Below are positions 53,815 through 64,000 of a DNA stretch of 64,000 nt, piece after piece (position 1 is the stretch's first letter; every line of letters starts with the position of its first letter). The stretch comes from Siphonodentalium dalli (Eukaryota > Mollusca > Scaphopoda > Gadilida > Siphonodentaliidae): assembly GCA_032622095.1 (NCBI GenBank), contig CP136066.1:232878961-232942960 (forward strand). Reading direction: 5' to 3'. The translations under genes were made by a program, and so were the position numbers. The notes beneath the pieces are model-generated. The model did no database searches, was not told where the DNA came from, and saw nothing but the letters and a program-made list of their open reading frames with translations.

Positions 53815-54049
53815 TATTATATATTTCTAGATTTAGTTACAAACTAAATACCTGTATATTGTACAAAGAAATGTTTGACAAATATATCTGTATCAATATT
53901 ACCATACGGGTCATTAAAATAGATACGACGAAACAAATTTTGAAGGGTGCATGTATCAGGTAAATTTTTATATTTCAAATGATGACAGGAATGCGGAAAG
54001 TTGAAGTACCTACGTAATACTGGCTATCCGCATGAAGAGATATACATGT

Positions 54050-55340
54050 ATATAAAAACCAAAATAGAAGATGACTGCTGGCGACCATGTTTTCCAAAAA
54101 AAATTCAAAGCATTCGATAGCTCCCATCTAGTTGTCAGCCCGAAGATCAATATGAAGTTTGGTGACTATCAGATGAGGGATATGTCTGTACAGTTGCTAA
54201 ACAATTCAGTCATGCAAAAGAGGATCAAAGAGTAAGATACCAAATTGCTGCCTGTGGTAATGTTTTTTAACGAAATTCGGGAAAACTAGATTACTCTCAC
54301 CCTGGTTATCCAGAAGATCATTGTGGAATCTGGTGACGATCGGACAAGGGGTGTCGTCTGTAGGATCAACCATAATTATTTAGCCATAAAAATAGTAAAA
54401 TTGAAGATCACCGCTGGCAGTGATGTCTTCACAAGGACAGTTTGAGAACAAAATATGGCTCACATCTAGCGGTGACCCAAAATATCCACATGAGAAAAAG
54501 TTCTCCAATAAAAGCTGGCTGCAGGGTGTGCCAATTGATTCAAATTCGAAATTTAGCAGGGTGTACTGCTTGTGGCCATGTTTTCTCCGCAAATTTGATA
54601 GACTGATGGACAAAACCACTGAATCCGTTGAATCAATATACATGTATACATGGATTAATTTATATGCATTGTTATACACAGTACTGGTATATAAAGGTAC
54701 TGAAAATAACTATATTACTAGTATACACACAATAAACCATATATCATGGCTATGGGTTCTAATATCCGAACATGACAGCTGAGAACTTGGTGTGAGTGGT
54801 GGTTTCTCAAGCAAATCTAACCCTCCACGTCAGAAACATGCCATTAAATGTCATAAGTATAATCTAGCTTGAGGACAGAAGTGATCCATAAAACCCCCCT
54901 TAATTCAGCCAGGTCCTCGTGCGATGTATGGTCGATCACATGATGATATAGGGGGGATTAGAATTGTTGTATAAAAACAGCACTGCATGTAAATATAAAA
55001 TAAAATAGTGCTACATCTTATTACAGATTATTGCCATATATAATCAGTGATTATACAGACAGTCTGACAAAATAAAGTTTCAGTGACACTCTATCCGAAG
55101 AGGGGAATAATTTCATATGTTACAGTCAATGGAGCAATTATGAATCTGGAAAGGTGAAATTTCTAAGTAATACTAGATATCGACATGACGCGATAACATA
55201 TAACGTAAATGCAATATGGCCGCTGGCGACCATTTTTTCCTATGAAATTAAAAATATATATTTGATAGCTCTCATCTGAAGTTTGGTGATGATCGGATGA
55301 GTGAAGTGGACTGTGGTCTGTGCTAAACGGTTTAGTAATG
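54050..55340 (-). repeat. About 170-190 bp repeats with GCTGGCGACCATG motifs
   Basis: GACTGCTGGCGACCATGTTTT-like phrases recur near 54070, 54248, 54410, 54568 and 55210, each followed by ATAGCTC-CATCTAG and GATCAATATGAAGTTTGGTG-like text. This is the reverse-strand form of the arrays at 62.2-63.6 kb. Confidence 0.7.
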
Positions 55341-55344
55341 CTTA

Positions 55345-55655
55345 AAAAGATTCTTACCTTAATAATTTTATGTTCACTTTATAGTCTTCACTGAGTCATC
55401 TTTGTCATGTATTGAGTTTGATATCTTTTGTTAACAGTTTATAAATCATGTATGTCTCATGTTTGTTATTTTAATTTATGTGTTTATTATCATTAAATAA
55501 AGTTGCATTCCTTAAAAAGATTCTTACCTCAATGTTTTTATGTTCACTTTATAAACTCCACTGAGTCATCTTTGTCATGTATTGAATTTGATATCTTTTG
55601 TTAACAGTTTATAAATTATGTATGTCTCGTGTTCGTTATTATATTATATACACTT
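55345..55655 (+). repeat. About 171-bp tandem dimer
   Basis: AAAAAGATTCTTACC starts copies at about 55345 and 55516. Both continue with CACTGAGTCATCTTTGTCAT and TTTTGTTAACAGTTTATAAA. An AATAAA lies at 55496, but no gene precedes it. Confidence 0.85.
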
Positions 55656-55659
55656 TATA

Positions 55660-56310
55660 GTGTGTTTTCAGAACGAAAACAAAAATGAATAAAATCAACA
55701 AATTTGTAAATTTAAAAACAATTCAAACGTTGTTTTATTCCATGTCCCAGTCCGGACATATACACCAAATTTCAATAATATTCATTGAGAAACAACGGAC
55801 CAAACGCTATATAACACCCGTATACATCGGAGTCAGCCTCGGGTACATGTTATAGTAGGTACCGAATTGACACACGTCGACTGGGGCGAGTTGGCCCTCG
55901 GGCGATTAGGCCGATTAGGGCACCTTCTATAATTTAACGTATGTATCCGTTTACGCGTAGGTTACTTTAGAAAGTTCCGCAATTAATACCGTAAATAGAG
56001 CGACCATATTTGACAGAGAATGCCTCTGTTATTGATTATCAAGTTGCTATACATTAAAAACGACAAATTCACATGCTCGTTCAAGCGCAGTAGTCTATTT
56101 TCCCCATGTTAAAGGACATCCACAAATACTAAATAACGCTAACCTACTGCCGAATGTTTTACACGTCAACTGTTAACATATTTGGGCTGAATTCATCTGA
56201 CGCGGTATTATTCCTCAAAATAAACAACAAAACCATCGTTACTTGGAAATGTAGTTTGGGCTAACATTTACATAAATCCTCCACATCAATTATCCCGACA
56301 CACACGTCAG
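55660..56310. other. Unannotated interval
   Basis: Mixed sequence with no repeat match or supported gene. Confidence 0.35.
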
Positions 56311-57019
56311 ATAAAAACCAGGCATGAAGTAAACGGCCAAATTGGCCGAAATGATGACTTATGGTAGTAGGATACAAAATAATCATAGGTTGTGAAAAAT
56401 GATTTGCTGTGTCATCCACCGGCGTGTTTATTAACCCTTTAAATGCCGATATTGACAAAAAGAACCCGTTAGAACCAGGGCAGACCCAGAGACCCGATCA
56501 CATTATATCTTGATGACAAATGGTAGCGAGGAACTCACTGTGGGTATACTGTGAAGATTGACTCGCCATCTCGTTCACGGCAGGCTTCATTAACCCCTTA
56601 AATGACGGTATGCGCCAGAAGACCACCGGAGAGCGCGGGTCATTGGTTGATTCATAGATATACGTAGAGTAGCTGTATGCTCATGGATAAGGTGTACGAA
56701 TATACATCGAGCGGGTGAATTGTTATTGGCGAGGTGCAAATGCAAATCTGGAGTGTATGTATATGATAGTGCGGGGCATTGGTATATCCGTTGGTGAGGT
56801 GTATATTTATACCTGTAGTGATGCTATTGTCATGAGTATGGTATATATATACAGGATGTGACTTTATGTCACATGTGTAGCTGCGTTGTGACTCATGGCT
56901 GTGTAGTGCTTGTAGTGTACGGGTAACACATATGCAAGCGGGTTTATATGGCCATGTGTGAGGTGTGCGCGTATATAGCGAGCTGCTACATTGTAATTTG
57001 TGTGGTCTTTTGTATATAT

Positions 57020-57120
57020 AGGAGGGTATTACCCCCCCCCCCCCTGAATCCTGAATACCAGTTAATTTTGGGGGGTGCATCCTGAATACCAGTTAATTTT
57101 GGGGGGTGTATCCTGAATAC
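57020..57120 (+). repeat. Poly-C tract and about 36-bp tandem
   Basis: A C run of about 13 nt at 57031, then CCTGAATACCAGTTAATTTT with GGGGGGTG repeated twice and a third partial copy. Confidence 0.8.
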
Positions 57121-57196
57121 ATATGCGATAAATGACATACAAATTGACTGTTTTAATATCAGACAGATACAAGCAGAAGATACATATCTACACATT

Positions 57197-57499
57197 ATGA
57201 TGCCGGTCGCGTTAAGAGGCCGTCATGAGACGATTAATGATACTTTGCGATGGCATGGTGGTCGAATATGCCCAAGAAGCTATTCTACCCACTCATTCAT
57301 ACTGATAACTAGCACAAAATATTACTTTGCGCCATCAAAACCTGCGTCCAAGATGTCCAACGGTTCTGGAGATATAGTCACGACGGGTGGTAGTACTTCA
57401 CGCAAAAAGGGGCGTGGCCATTTGACCCATTTCGCCGTCAATGGGAAATGTGTTACCAACCAAATATTGTTCGTGTACCTTCAATTAGTGGATTCATGA
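57197..57499 (+). CDS. Possible small protein or exon (hypothetical)
   Basis: A 100-codon frame in the loop of the inverted repeat, outside visible tandem repeats. It is hydrophilic, with a basic patch S-R-K-K-G-R-G-H and a Gly/Ser/Thr-rich middle. A second Met (M-S-N-G-S-G-D) at residue 53 could be an alternative start. No family recognised, no promoter or splice evidence. Confidence 0.15.
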   Translation: MMPVALRGRHETINDTLRWHGGRICPRSYSTHSFILITSTKYYFAPSKPASKMSNGSGDIVTTGGSTSRKKGRGHLTHFAVNGKCVTNQILFVYLQLVDS

Positions 57500-58154
57500 A
57501 GAGTTTTGCTCTGGACATACAAGTGCATACAAAACCACCATGAGCTACTAGAGTAATGATAAGAGTAATTGCGACTTTTACTAAATTATATAATCGCGAA
57601 ACGCTCTTTAAATTCGGGAAATCCCTTCAAGCAGGGGTTAAAATGAATTTTCAACGCGACTCTATAGCTGATATCAATTATAGTATGTGAATATGTACAT
57701 ATGTACAGTAATTTTGTTACTAATCTATTCCACTATTTAGCCAATATCGGAATTTAAAGGGTTAATAAAACCAGCGGTGGATGACACAGCAAATAAACGT
57801 TCAAAACATATACATAGTATGTCCCACTACCATAAGGCATCATATTATGTTGTACATGTGGCTGCCCGGGCTCTTCTGTGTTCATCTGGCGCATATCGTC
57901 ATTTAAGGGGTTAATAAAGCCGGTCGTGAACGAGATGGAGAGTCAGTCTTCACAGTATATCTTTAGTAAGTTCCTCGCTACCATTCGTCATCCAGATGTA
58001 ATGTGATCGGGTCTCTGGGTATGCTCGGGCTCTCCCGAGTTATTTTAGTCAATATATATCGGCATTTAAATGGTTAATAAACCAGCCTGTGGATGACACA
58101 GCAAGTCAATTCTCATCATCTATGCTTATTTTGTATCCTACTACCATAAGTCAT

Positions 58155-58225
58155 CATATTATACTGCCCGCGGGTTCGTGAGGCTGCCCGGGCCTGCACA
58201 ATTAGTCACACCCCAACTAACATTC
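58155..58225 (-). repeat. Inverted partner of 52806-52895
   Basis: CTGCCCGCGGGTTCGTGAGG, CCCGGGC and AATTAGTCACACC match the 52.8-kb copy in reverse. Confidence 0.65.
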
Positions 58226-58669
58226 TTGAAGCAGTATTAAATAATCATTCGATCGAGCCTAACACTGGTTCAGCTTATTTACCTTTTATAGCAGTTATTC
58301 ATTTCCAATCAATTTGTATACCGTATAACGCTCTCCCCAAATTTCCCTTAAAAATATGATCAAAATAATCTTTTTGACATTTGTTATATAATATGCATGG
58401 GGTGGTCTTCGGAAATTTATGCAATCTGAAGACCACACAACTAACAGTATGTTAAAATTGTTGAAGCAGTGCATGTTGCTCTCAAGTAGATAGTCAGTGG
58501 AGCCTTTCACTAGTTCAGATCATGTATGTTTTATGGTAGTTATTCATATAAGTAATATATTACTTCATGTGTTATACATACTAGCTTAATTATTAAGTAG
58601 TTTTCTGTACAGGTCCATCAAGACAATCCACATCCGGAGATAAGCTATATAATCGTGGGAACCCCTGAA

Positions 58670-59042
58670 AGACATACGGTAGTATGGACTTGTTTGGGTG
58701 CGTGGAACTAATAAGTTCGTATTCAGGCGCTATGCCAACTTGAGGACTGTAGCATTCTACTAACATCGCCTAAAATCTCAAGCAAATTGACTGTATATAA
58801 CACTCCATAGAAGACATCGTCAGAACTACACTCAAATGTAAATATTTAATTCTCGATTCGGGACGCAAATATCAGTGATAAACTAACGAAAATGATTTCG
58901 CCATCAGCAGTCACTGTATTTATTTAAGCAATATATTCGAATAACGGCGTGTGTTGTCAATTTGGATATAATATTCGTAAATATAACTACTTTGAGTATT
59001 TCTATTTGATCAACTTACCGGAGTGTTTCACATCACTTTAAC
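58670..59042 (+). repeat. Dispersed repeat (partner of 34618-35445)
   Basis: About 340 bp direct match to 35085-35445, roughly 80 percent by eye. The ending GGAGTGTTTCACATCACTTT is shared. Confidence 0.7.
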
Positions 59043-60272
59043 AGTATGTGCATGTCCCCTGTTCGAGGTTATATCATTGGACGACCTTTGTAAGCAGATT
59101 TTGCCTTTCGTCGCTAACAATCAATTCAATGTTTATATATTGCGAAATCGACTCACAAATCGTCGCGTAAATCATGCAATGTTGAGCTGCATGATACCAC
59201 CCTATACTGTGAAATAGATTATTAACAATGAAATATGTTCCGTGTGTTCCCCGTCCGAACATAAAAACGTTAGTAGGTTTGAACAGGTGGAGTAAGATCT
59301 CTATGGGCGTGCAGAGTAGAGAATCGTGGCATGATCAAGGCTAGTCATGCCATGACATTTAAAGTAGACCTAAATTCCGGCTTCGGCGTTCATTTATTAC
59401 TCCCACTGACTTGCGCAAGTTTGAAGTTTGGGATGATACCCGGGAATTACTTAAGATTTGAAAGGGCCGTCGGCCCTCTCATACAACCCACTTTTGAATG
59501 CTGTAATTCCACTGAAGAGCGTTTGTAGGGTTTGTGAGTTTGCACGTAGATTACTATTTGCCCATGCATGCACAGTGGGTGTTTGCGCTCTGTGCATGGG
59601 ATGGATGCCAGCGCAGCAAGAAACAAAGCGCCACCCCACTCAGAACCCGGCGATGAAGACTTACTTTGTTTTCTATGTGTGAGTTTTGTGCCTTGATGTA
59701 TATAAACTATATATCATTTAAGTTGTGAATAGTTGTAATTTATTGTCCTATATAGTGCTTGCATGCAGTCATATTGCCTTATAGTCTGTTCTATTCCGGG
59801 CTTGTACTACGGGCTCAACGCGCGCTATAGGAAGAGGGTGCAATGCCAGCCGGTTGGTTGACCTAACTCTTGATGGTGCAATGCCCGCCTTCCAATCCTG
59901 TGAGAGTGTCAGAACCCGTTGAATTGGTTGTGTGATGCGGTCGCGGACTGAGGAAGCAGCTGACTCACATGACTTAGAAGACTTCTACTTCAGTCAGTGA
60001 TTATACCGTGCATGGTCTTTACACGTGACTGTAAATGTACACGTGGAGCCCGGGTATTCACGTGTAAACCCCTGAATGTGATTAATCGTCTGACATGTCC
60101 ACGATTAATCTGTCTTCAAAATAATATATCATATACCGTGATAGAAAAATTAAGGTATAGTGATGATACGATCGTTTAATGTATTGTTTACATGCGTTTT
60201 CTGATAGCGCAACAAATCGAAATTATCTGGAAAACAAGGTTTTGTTTACTTATAATTTCGTTGCTTTGACAT
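59043..60272. other. Unannotated interval
   Basis: No repeat shared with the rest of the window and no convincing coding frame. It includes ACACGTGACTGTAAATGTACACGTG near 60021-60045, a short inverted motif. Confidence 0.4.
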
Positions 60273-60276
60273 TTAA

Positions 60277-60745
60277 AGGGACTCAACCCGATAAAACTCC
60301 TCTCAATTACTATTTCAATGGCTTCGGGGGTCAAAAATATTTGATTCGAGTCGAGGAAGTCACCCATCAAAGCTCAGATTTGTTAGATATCGATTTTAGA
60401 AATCTATTATTTTTCATTATCGGGAATACTATCTGGCCCAGAACTCAGTCAAAATTGCGTTAAAATTGCCACTTGATTTTAGAGTTATCGATCCTTGTCT
60501 GTTTGAATAGATTTGGAGAACACACCCAGAGCAGATTACGGCAGTTAGCAGTACTCATCTCGAGTTTATAACAAATTTCAAAAATCAATATATAATAACT
60601 CTGAGCTTTGTTTGATGGGTTCCTCGACTCGAATCAAATATTTTTTACCCCCAAAGCCAAAGAAATAGTAATATAGGACCCTCCGATCGGATTGTTGTTG
60701 TTGGAATCTGTTGAGATGGGGACCCTCTTTACGGGTTGAGTACCT
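60277..60745 (+). mobile_element. Fam-E TTAA element, copy 2
   Basis: Ends AGGGACTCAACCCG and the inverse CGGGTTGAGTACCT, flanked by TTAA at 60273-60276 and 60746-60749. Subterminal inverted copies of TTACTATTTC-TTGGCTTCGGG and TATTTGATTCGAGTCGAGGA sit near each end. It shares its right TTAA with the Fam-B element that follows. Confidence 0.8.
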
Positions 60746-60749
60746 TTAA

Positions 60750-61205
60750 AGGCCCACTTAATTTTCGAACCCCCAGATTACATTATATAATATATAGGCC
60801 ATATATTATATACCATTTGAAAGAGGATCGATGCTCCAAGACATTGTATTATCAACTTATCCGGTGTAATAAACTGTGGACGTGTTGTTTTTGTTGAGTT
60901 GCCAATGCGTTTGTCATCAAGAATGAAGTAAAAATCAGTATTTTATTTCAATGCAGGGGGAATAACTCTATATATTAAAGATAGAGTTCTTCCCCTTCCA
61001 TTGAAAAAGTTTGACTTCTGTTGCATTCTGGGTCACAGAGGGGGAAGTCTTCTATTTATCTGTGGGCATCTTCTGAGACACAGATGTTTCAAATAGTGGT
61101 GAATTATAGTATTTTAATCATATATTTTATGGCATAGATTGTTATTAAAACCGTATATCAAGTCACTATAAAAAAATAATTGGCGACTCGAAATTTAAGT
61201 GGGCT
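60750..61205 (+). mobile_element. Fam-B element, copy abutting Fam-E
   Basis: Starts AGGCCCACTTAATTTTCGA directly after TTAA (60746-60749) and ends TTTAAGTGGGCT with a decayed flank. The interior matches 27848-28313. Confidence 0.85.
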
Positions 61206-61388
61206 CTAGCTACTATATCCGCAGGTTTTATATCGTCATCCTTGGGAAAAGCTGCCCCTTATGTTGGTTATATAGAAGAGCAACGGCCGGGGTTGGACTC
61301 GGTCTAAAACAGCATAATTGTCCCAAACGATATCCCAAACTGTAGTGGGCCGAGAATACTTGGTCTTACGATAACATATATAAATGTC

Positions 61389-61593
61389 GTCTGTCATTTG
61401 CACAATGAGGTCCTCAGAGGGTGAATTTAGTGACGCTATCCCGCATACCGGGCTAGCTTCACCAAAATCACCATCTGTGGACCTCATTCTGCATGGCCCC
61501 ATCTGCTATGGGAGACAAAAACTCAGATTGAAGTTCCCAAATAGTGAATATTGTGCTTGGGAACCTCGATTATGCAATGTGTCGTCTGCCAAT
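61389..61593 (+). mobile_element. Fam-C fragment with hairpin
   Basis: GTCTGTCATTTGCACAATGA followed by GGTCCTCAGAGGGTGAATT, then its inverse ending CCTCATTCTGC. Then GGGAGACAAAAACTCAGATT and CCCAAATAGTG to GGGAACC. The right terminus is missing. Confidence 0.75.
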
Positions 61594-61615
61594 TTGTACT
61601 TGCCACCATGCTCAT

Positions 61616-61702
61616 CGGGGACCACATGACGGGGTTGTACATATAGGGGGACCACAAGGGGGTGTACATATAGGGGGACCACATGGGGGTGTACATATAG
61701 TA
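61616..61702 (+). repeat. 27-bp tandem, 3 copies
   Basis: GGGGACCACATG followed by GGGGTGTACATATA, repeated three times. Confidence 0.9.
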
Positions 61703-62184
61703 CTTATAGTTGGTACTCAACATAATGTTATATTAATAACATGGATTATGCAGAAATTCGAATTTGCAATATAAATGCACAGCTGGAGTAACAGAATACG
61801 AATTTATTTTGAATAGAAAAGTTCCCTTTTCAACACATACCCAACAGAGAAATAATTTTAAAATCGGCATGAGTTTTATTGTGGGTTTTCATGGGTGTCG
61901 TTAAATTACACCTAATCCCCTACTCAAACAGAAGACGAAATTCTGTCTTTGTCGTTCATTATTTATTTCATTTTGGGGATGTCACGGTCAACATGATACT
62001 GCTCGTGTTTATATTCCTTCAAATAGACGTCGACAGCTGTGTGAACATCTTACTCGTCACAACTTTCTTTGATAATAAATTCTGGTGTAAGCAGGGACGT
62101 GGCTACCATAGTAGAGGGCATCGGTCGGTTTGGGAGGTCACACTGTGCGTGCGTGTGTGCATGTGTGCGTTCCGTTAACACAGC
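61703..62184. other. Unannotated interval
   Basis: A 99-codon frame at 61879-62178 has a hydrophobic middle, but nothing links it to a family and no gene signals surround it. Not called. Confidence 0.3.
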
Positions 62185-63660
62185 ATCCTACGTACAGGTG
62201 ACATCTCTGCTCCGATCGTCACCAAATTTCATATTGATCTACGGGTTGACATCTGAATGGGAACCATTGATATAATTTTTTTTTTTACGAATTAAAAAAA
62301 AACATGGCCGTCAACAGCCACCTTGAATTTAAAATTTGAACCCATCCGCAACATGGTCGCCAGCAGCCATCTTGGATTTTACTCTTTTCATGACAAAACC
62401 ATTCAGCACACCCTACAGACCACATCGCTCATCCGATCATCACCAAATTTCATTCGGGTCTTCGGGGTAACCACTAGATGAGAGCCAGCAATTATATATA
62501 TATTTTTTAACAATTTCGTTGACAAATATGGCCGCCAGTAGCCAGATTGGGTTTTACTCTTTGTGTGACTAAATTCTTCGACACACCCTTCTGGCCACCT
62601 CCCTCATACGAGCATCACCAAACTTCATATAGATCATCAGTGTGACCTCTAGATGTGAGCCATCAATCACACCGAAATTCGTTCAAAAACATGGCCACCA
62701 ACAGCCATCTTGGATTTCAAATTTGAATACATCGGCAAACCCTGCTTACCGCATTTATTGGAGAATTGTTTTGAAAATTTACACGCATGTTTACAATCAC
62801 CCCTAGATGGGATATATCGAATTTTAGATTTAACCCTTTACCCAACAAACCGGCCAAAACCGGCCAAATAAAGCTCCAACAGCCTAAAATATCTTCGGTC
62901 TGTCTCAATAGAACCATACAAATATGGATATCATTGGAACCGGCTCCTTGACCACATTGTGATAGTTACAGTTATACCCTGTGCCAATGCATTCTCTTAT
63001 ATATGCGAGTCGACCATAGGTCGCCTCGCATATATAAGAGAATGCATTGGCCTAAAAAAAATCTTTTTTTAACACTTTTTACCATTTTTTCTTACATTCT
63101 TTAACAATTTTATAATTTGTAATGTGTTAAGCCAATGTGTTAAGCCAATGCATTCTCTTATATATGCGAGGCGACCTATGGTCGACTCGCATATATAAGA
63201 GAATGCATTGGCACAGGGCCCTTCTGTTGGGTAAAGGGTTAAAAAATGGCGGGCGGCAGCCATCGTGGGTTCAACTTTAAATTAATCATTTGGCACATCG
63301 TACTTGTATTTTACTCACTAACTATATGATTCACCCTTTAGCACACCCTACATATCACATCTATCACCCGATCAACACACTTCATATTGATCTTCGGGCT
63401 GACATCTAGATGGGAGCCGTCAATGTGTATTCGAATTTCGTTGAAAAACATGGCCGCCATTGGCTATCTTGGATTTTCCTCTTTGTAAGACTAAATCCTT
63501 CGGCACACCCTACAGGCCATTTCCCTATTTCGATCATCACCAAACTGAATATTGATCTTCGGGGTGACATCTAGATGGAGCAATCAATTGTTTCGAATTT
63601 TTTTAACATGACCACCAGCAGCCATCTTGGATTTCAAATTTGAATCCATCGGCACACCTC
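62185..63660 (+). repeat. Tandem array, about 190-bp unit with ATGGCCGCCAGCAGCCATCT
   Basis: The motif or a close variant occurs near 62305, 62352, 62529, 62690, 63245, 63448 and 63608. Between motifs, CGATCATCACCAAA, TATTGATCTTCGGGGTGAC and ATCTAGATGGGAGCC recur. Fam-A copy 6 is inserted in it. The motif resembles a YY1 site. Confidence 0.8.
62834..63238 (+). mobile_element. Fam-A element, copy 6
   Basis: Flanked by TTAA (62830-62833, 63239-63242). Both 69-nt palindromes are intact. TGTTAAGCCAA is duplicated before the right hairpin. Confidence 0.92.
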
Positions 63661-63679
63661 CTTGGACGATATATACAGA

Positions 63680-63860
63680 GCGTTGGCCCAACGTTGGACA
63701 AATGTTGATAATCAGACCATATAGTCATGGTTGGCATAACGTTGTCCCAAACGTTGGAAACTATATTTATCCATTGGCTGGCATAACGTTGTCCCAATGG
63801 AGGGACAACGTTGGAACCTAAAAAAAATATAGTTTGGCATAACGTTGGGGAGTATATTAT
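63680..63860 (+). repeat. AACGTTG palindrome-rich repeat
   Basis: TTGGCATAACGTTGTCCCA and CCCAACGTTGGA variants recur at least six times, each containing the palindrome AACGTT. The sequence around 63780-63800 forms a small inverted repeat (TTGTCCCA-TGGAGGGACAA). Confidence 0.75.
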
Positions 63861-64000
63861 GATGTTTTTTTGGCTTCCAATAATCCGTTCATACTCTCAG
63901 TTATCACCATCAGCCACCATATCACTATCTGAGGCGAGTTTGTAATAAACTACAACTGTCATGTTATATGTCAGTTATGCAAGTATTCTGCGCTATAATA

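Larger units (their letters stand above)
56311..58165. repeat. About 1.85-kb inverted repeat with alternating modules
   Basis: The left arm (56311-56640) contains GATGACTTATGGTAGTAGGA, TTGCTGTGTCATCCACCG, ATTAACCCTTTAAATGCCGA, GAGACCCGATCACATTA and ATCTCGTTCACGGCAGGC. The right arm (57740-58165) repeats these inverted, with one module duplicated. TTAACCC(C)TT boundaries mark each module, suggesting assembly from TTAA elements. The 1.1-kb loop contains two unrelated open frames. Confidence 0.75.

Noticed and set aside
56652-57080. 142-codon minus-strand frame rich in Ile, Thr, Tyr and His
   Set aside because: It comes from a GT/AT-rich low-complexity stretch ending in a poly-C tract; no domain pattern.

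Overview
This window looks like gene-poor, AT-rich nuclear DNA from a eukaryote, probably a marine invertebrate. A mollusc such as a bivalve would fit the mix of hairpin-rich mini-elements, minisatellite arrays and TTAA-flanked elements, but that is an inference and no single-copy gene confirms it. I found no rRNA, no tRNA, no bacterial-type operon and no CRISPR array. I also found no protein-coding gene I would call with confidence. Almost all long open frames are by-products of tandem arrays or inverted repeats. Labels Fam-A to Fam-E below are local names for families recognised only by internal comparison.

Layout. 0-2.7 kb: nested degenerate tandem repeats. 3.7-7.4 kb: two abutting minisatellites (51 bp x 26, then about 29 bp x 80). 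8.0-9.0 kb: nested mini-elements. 9.5-14.1 kb: TIR elements, a 61-bp tandem block and a 900-bp element with a clean nested insertion. 14.9-18.6 kb: a 1.1-kb TIR element, a Fam-B copy and a 42-bp array of 32 units split into blocks of 7, 9, 15 and 1 by a 13-bp spacer. 18.6-22.0 kb: nested TIR elements, including a foldback element whose arms are each 7 x 16-bp repeats. 22.3-24.6 kb: 37-bp and about 361-bp tandem arrays. 25-35 kb: hAT-like and TTAA elements, hairpins, and a possible small gene with CRE-like sites near 31 kb. 36.4-41.3 kb: a 4.96-kb inverted repeat with ATGGCGGC-type motif arrays and matching protein remnants pointing outward. 41.7-48.2 kb: foldback elements, a possible SINE and another Fam-A copy. 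49.1-52.8 kb: a 3.7-kb near-perfect palindrome with almost no spacer. 53-64 kb: Helitron-like ends, ATGGCCGCC repeats, a complex inverted repeat and more Fam-A/Fam-B copies.

The unifying theme is modular inverted-repeat DNA. The strongest system-level signal is a double-hairpin module of two 69-nt palindromes, each carrying TATATAAG and CCAAT motifs on both strands. It occurs at nine sites: inside six full-length TTAA-flanked elements that all have the same orientation, and inside elements with other, unrelated termini. TTAA-flanked families (Fam-A, B, D, E) repeatedly sit next to each other sharing one TTAA, which implies a TTAA-specific transposase acting in trans; none is encoded here.
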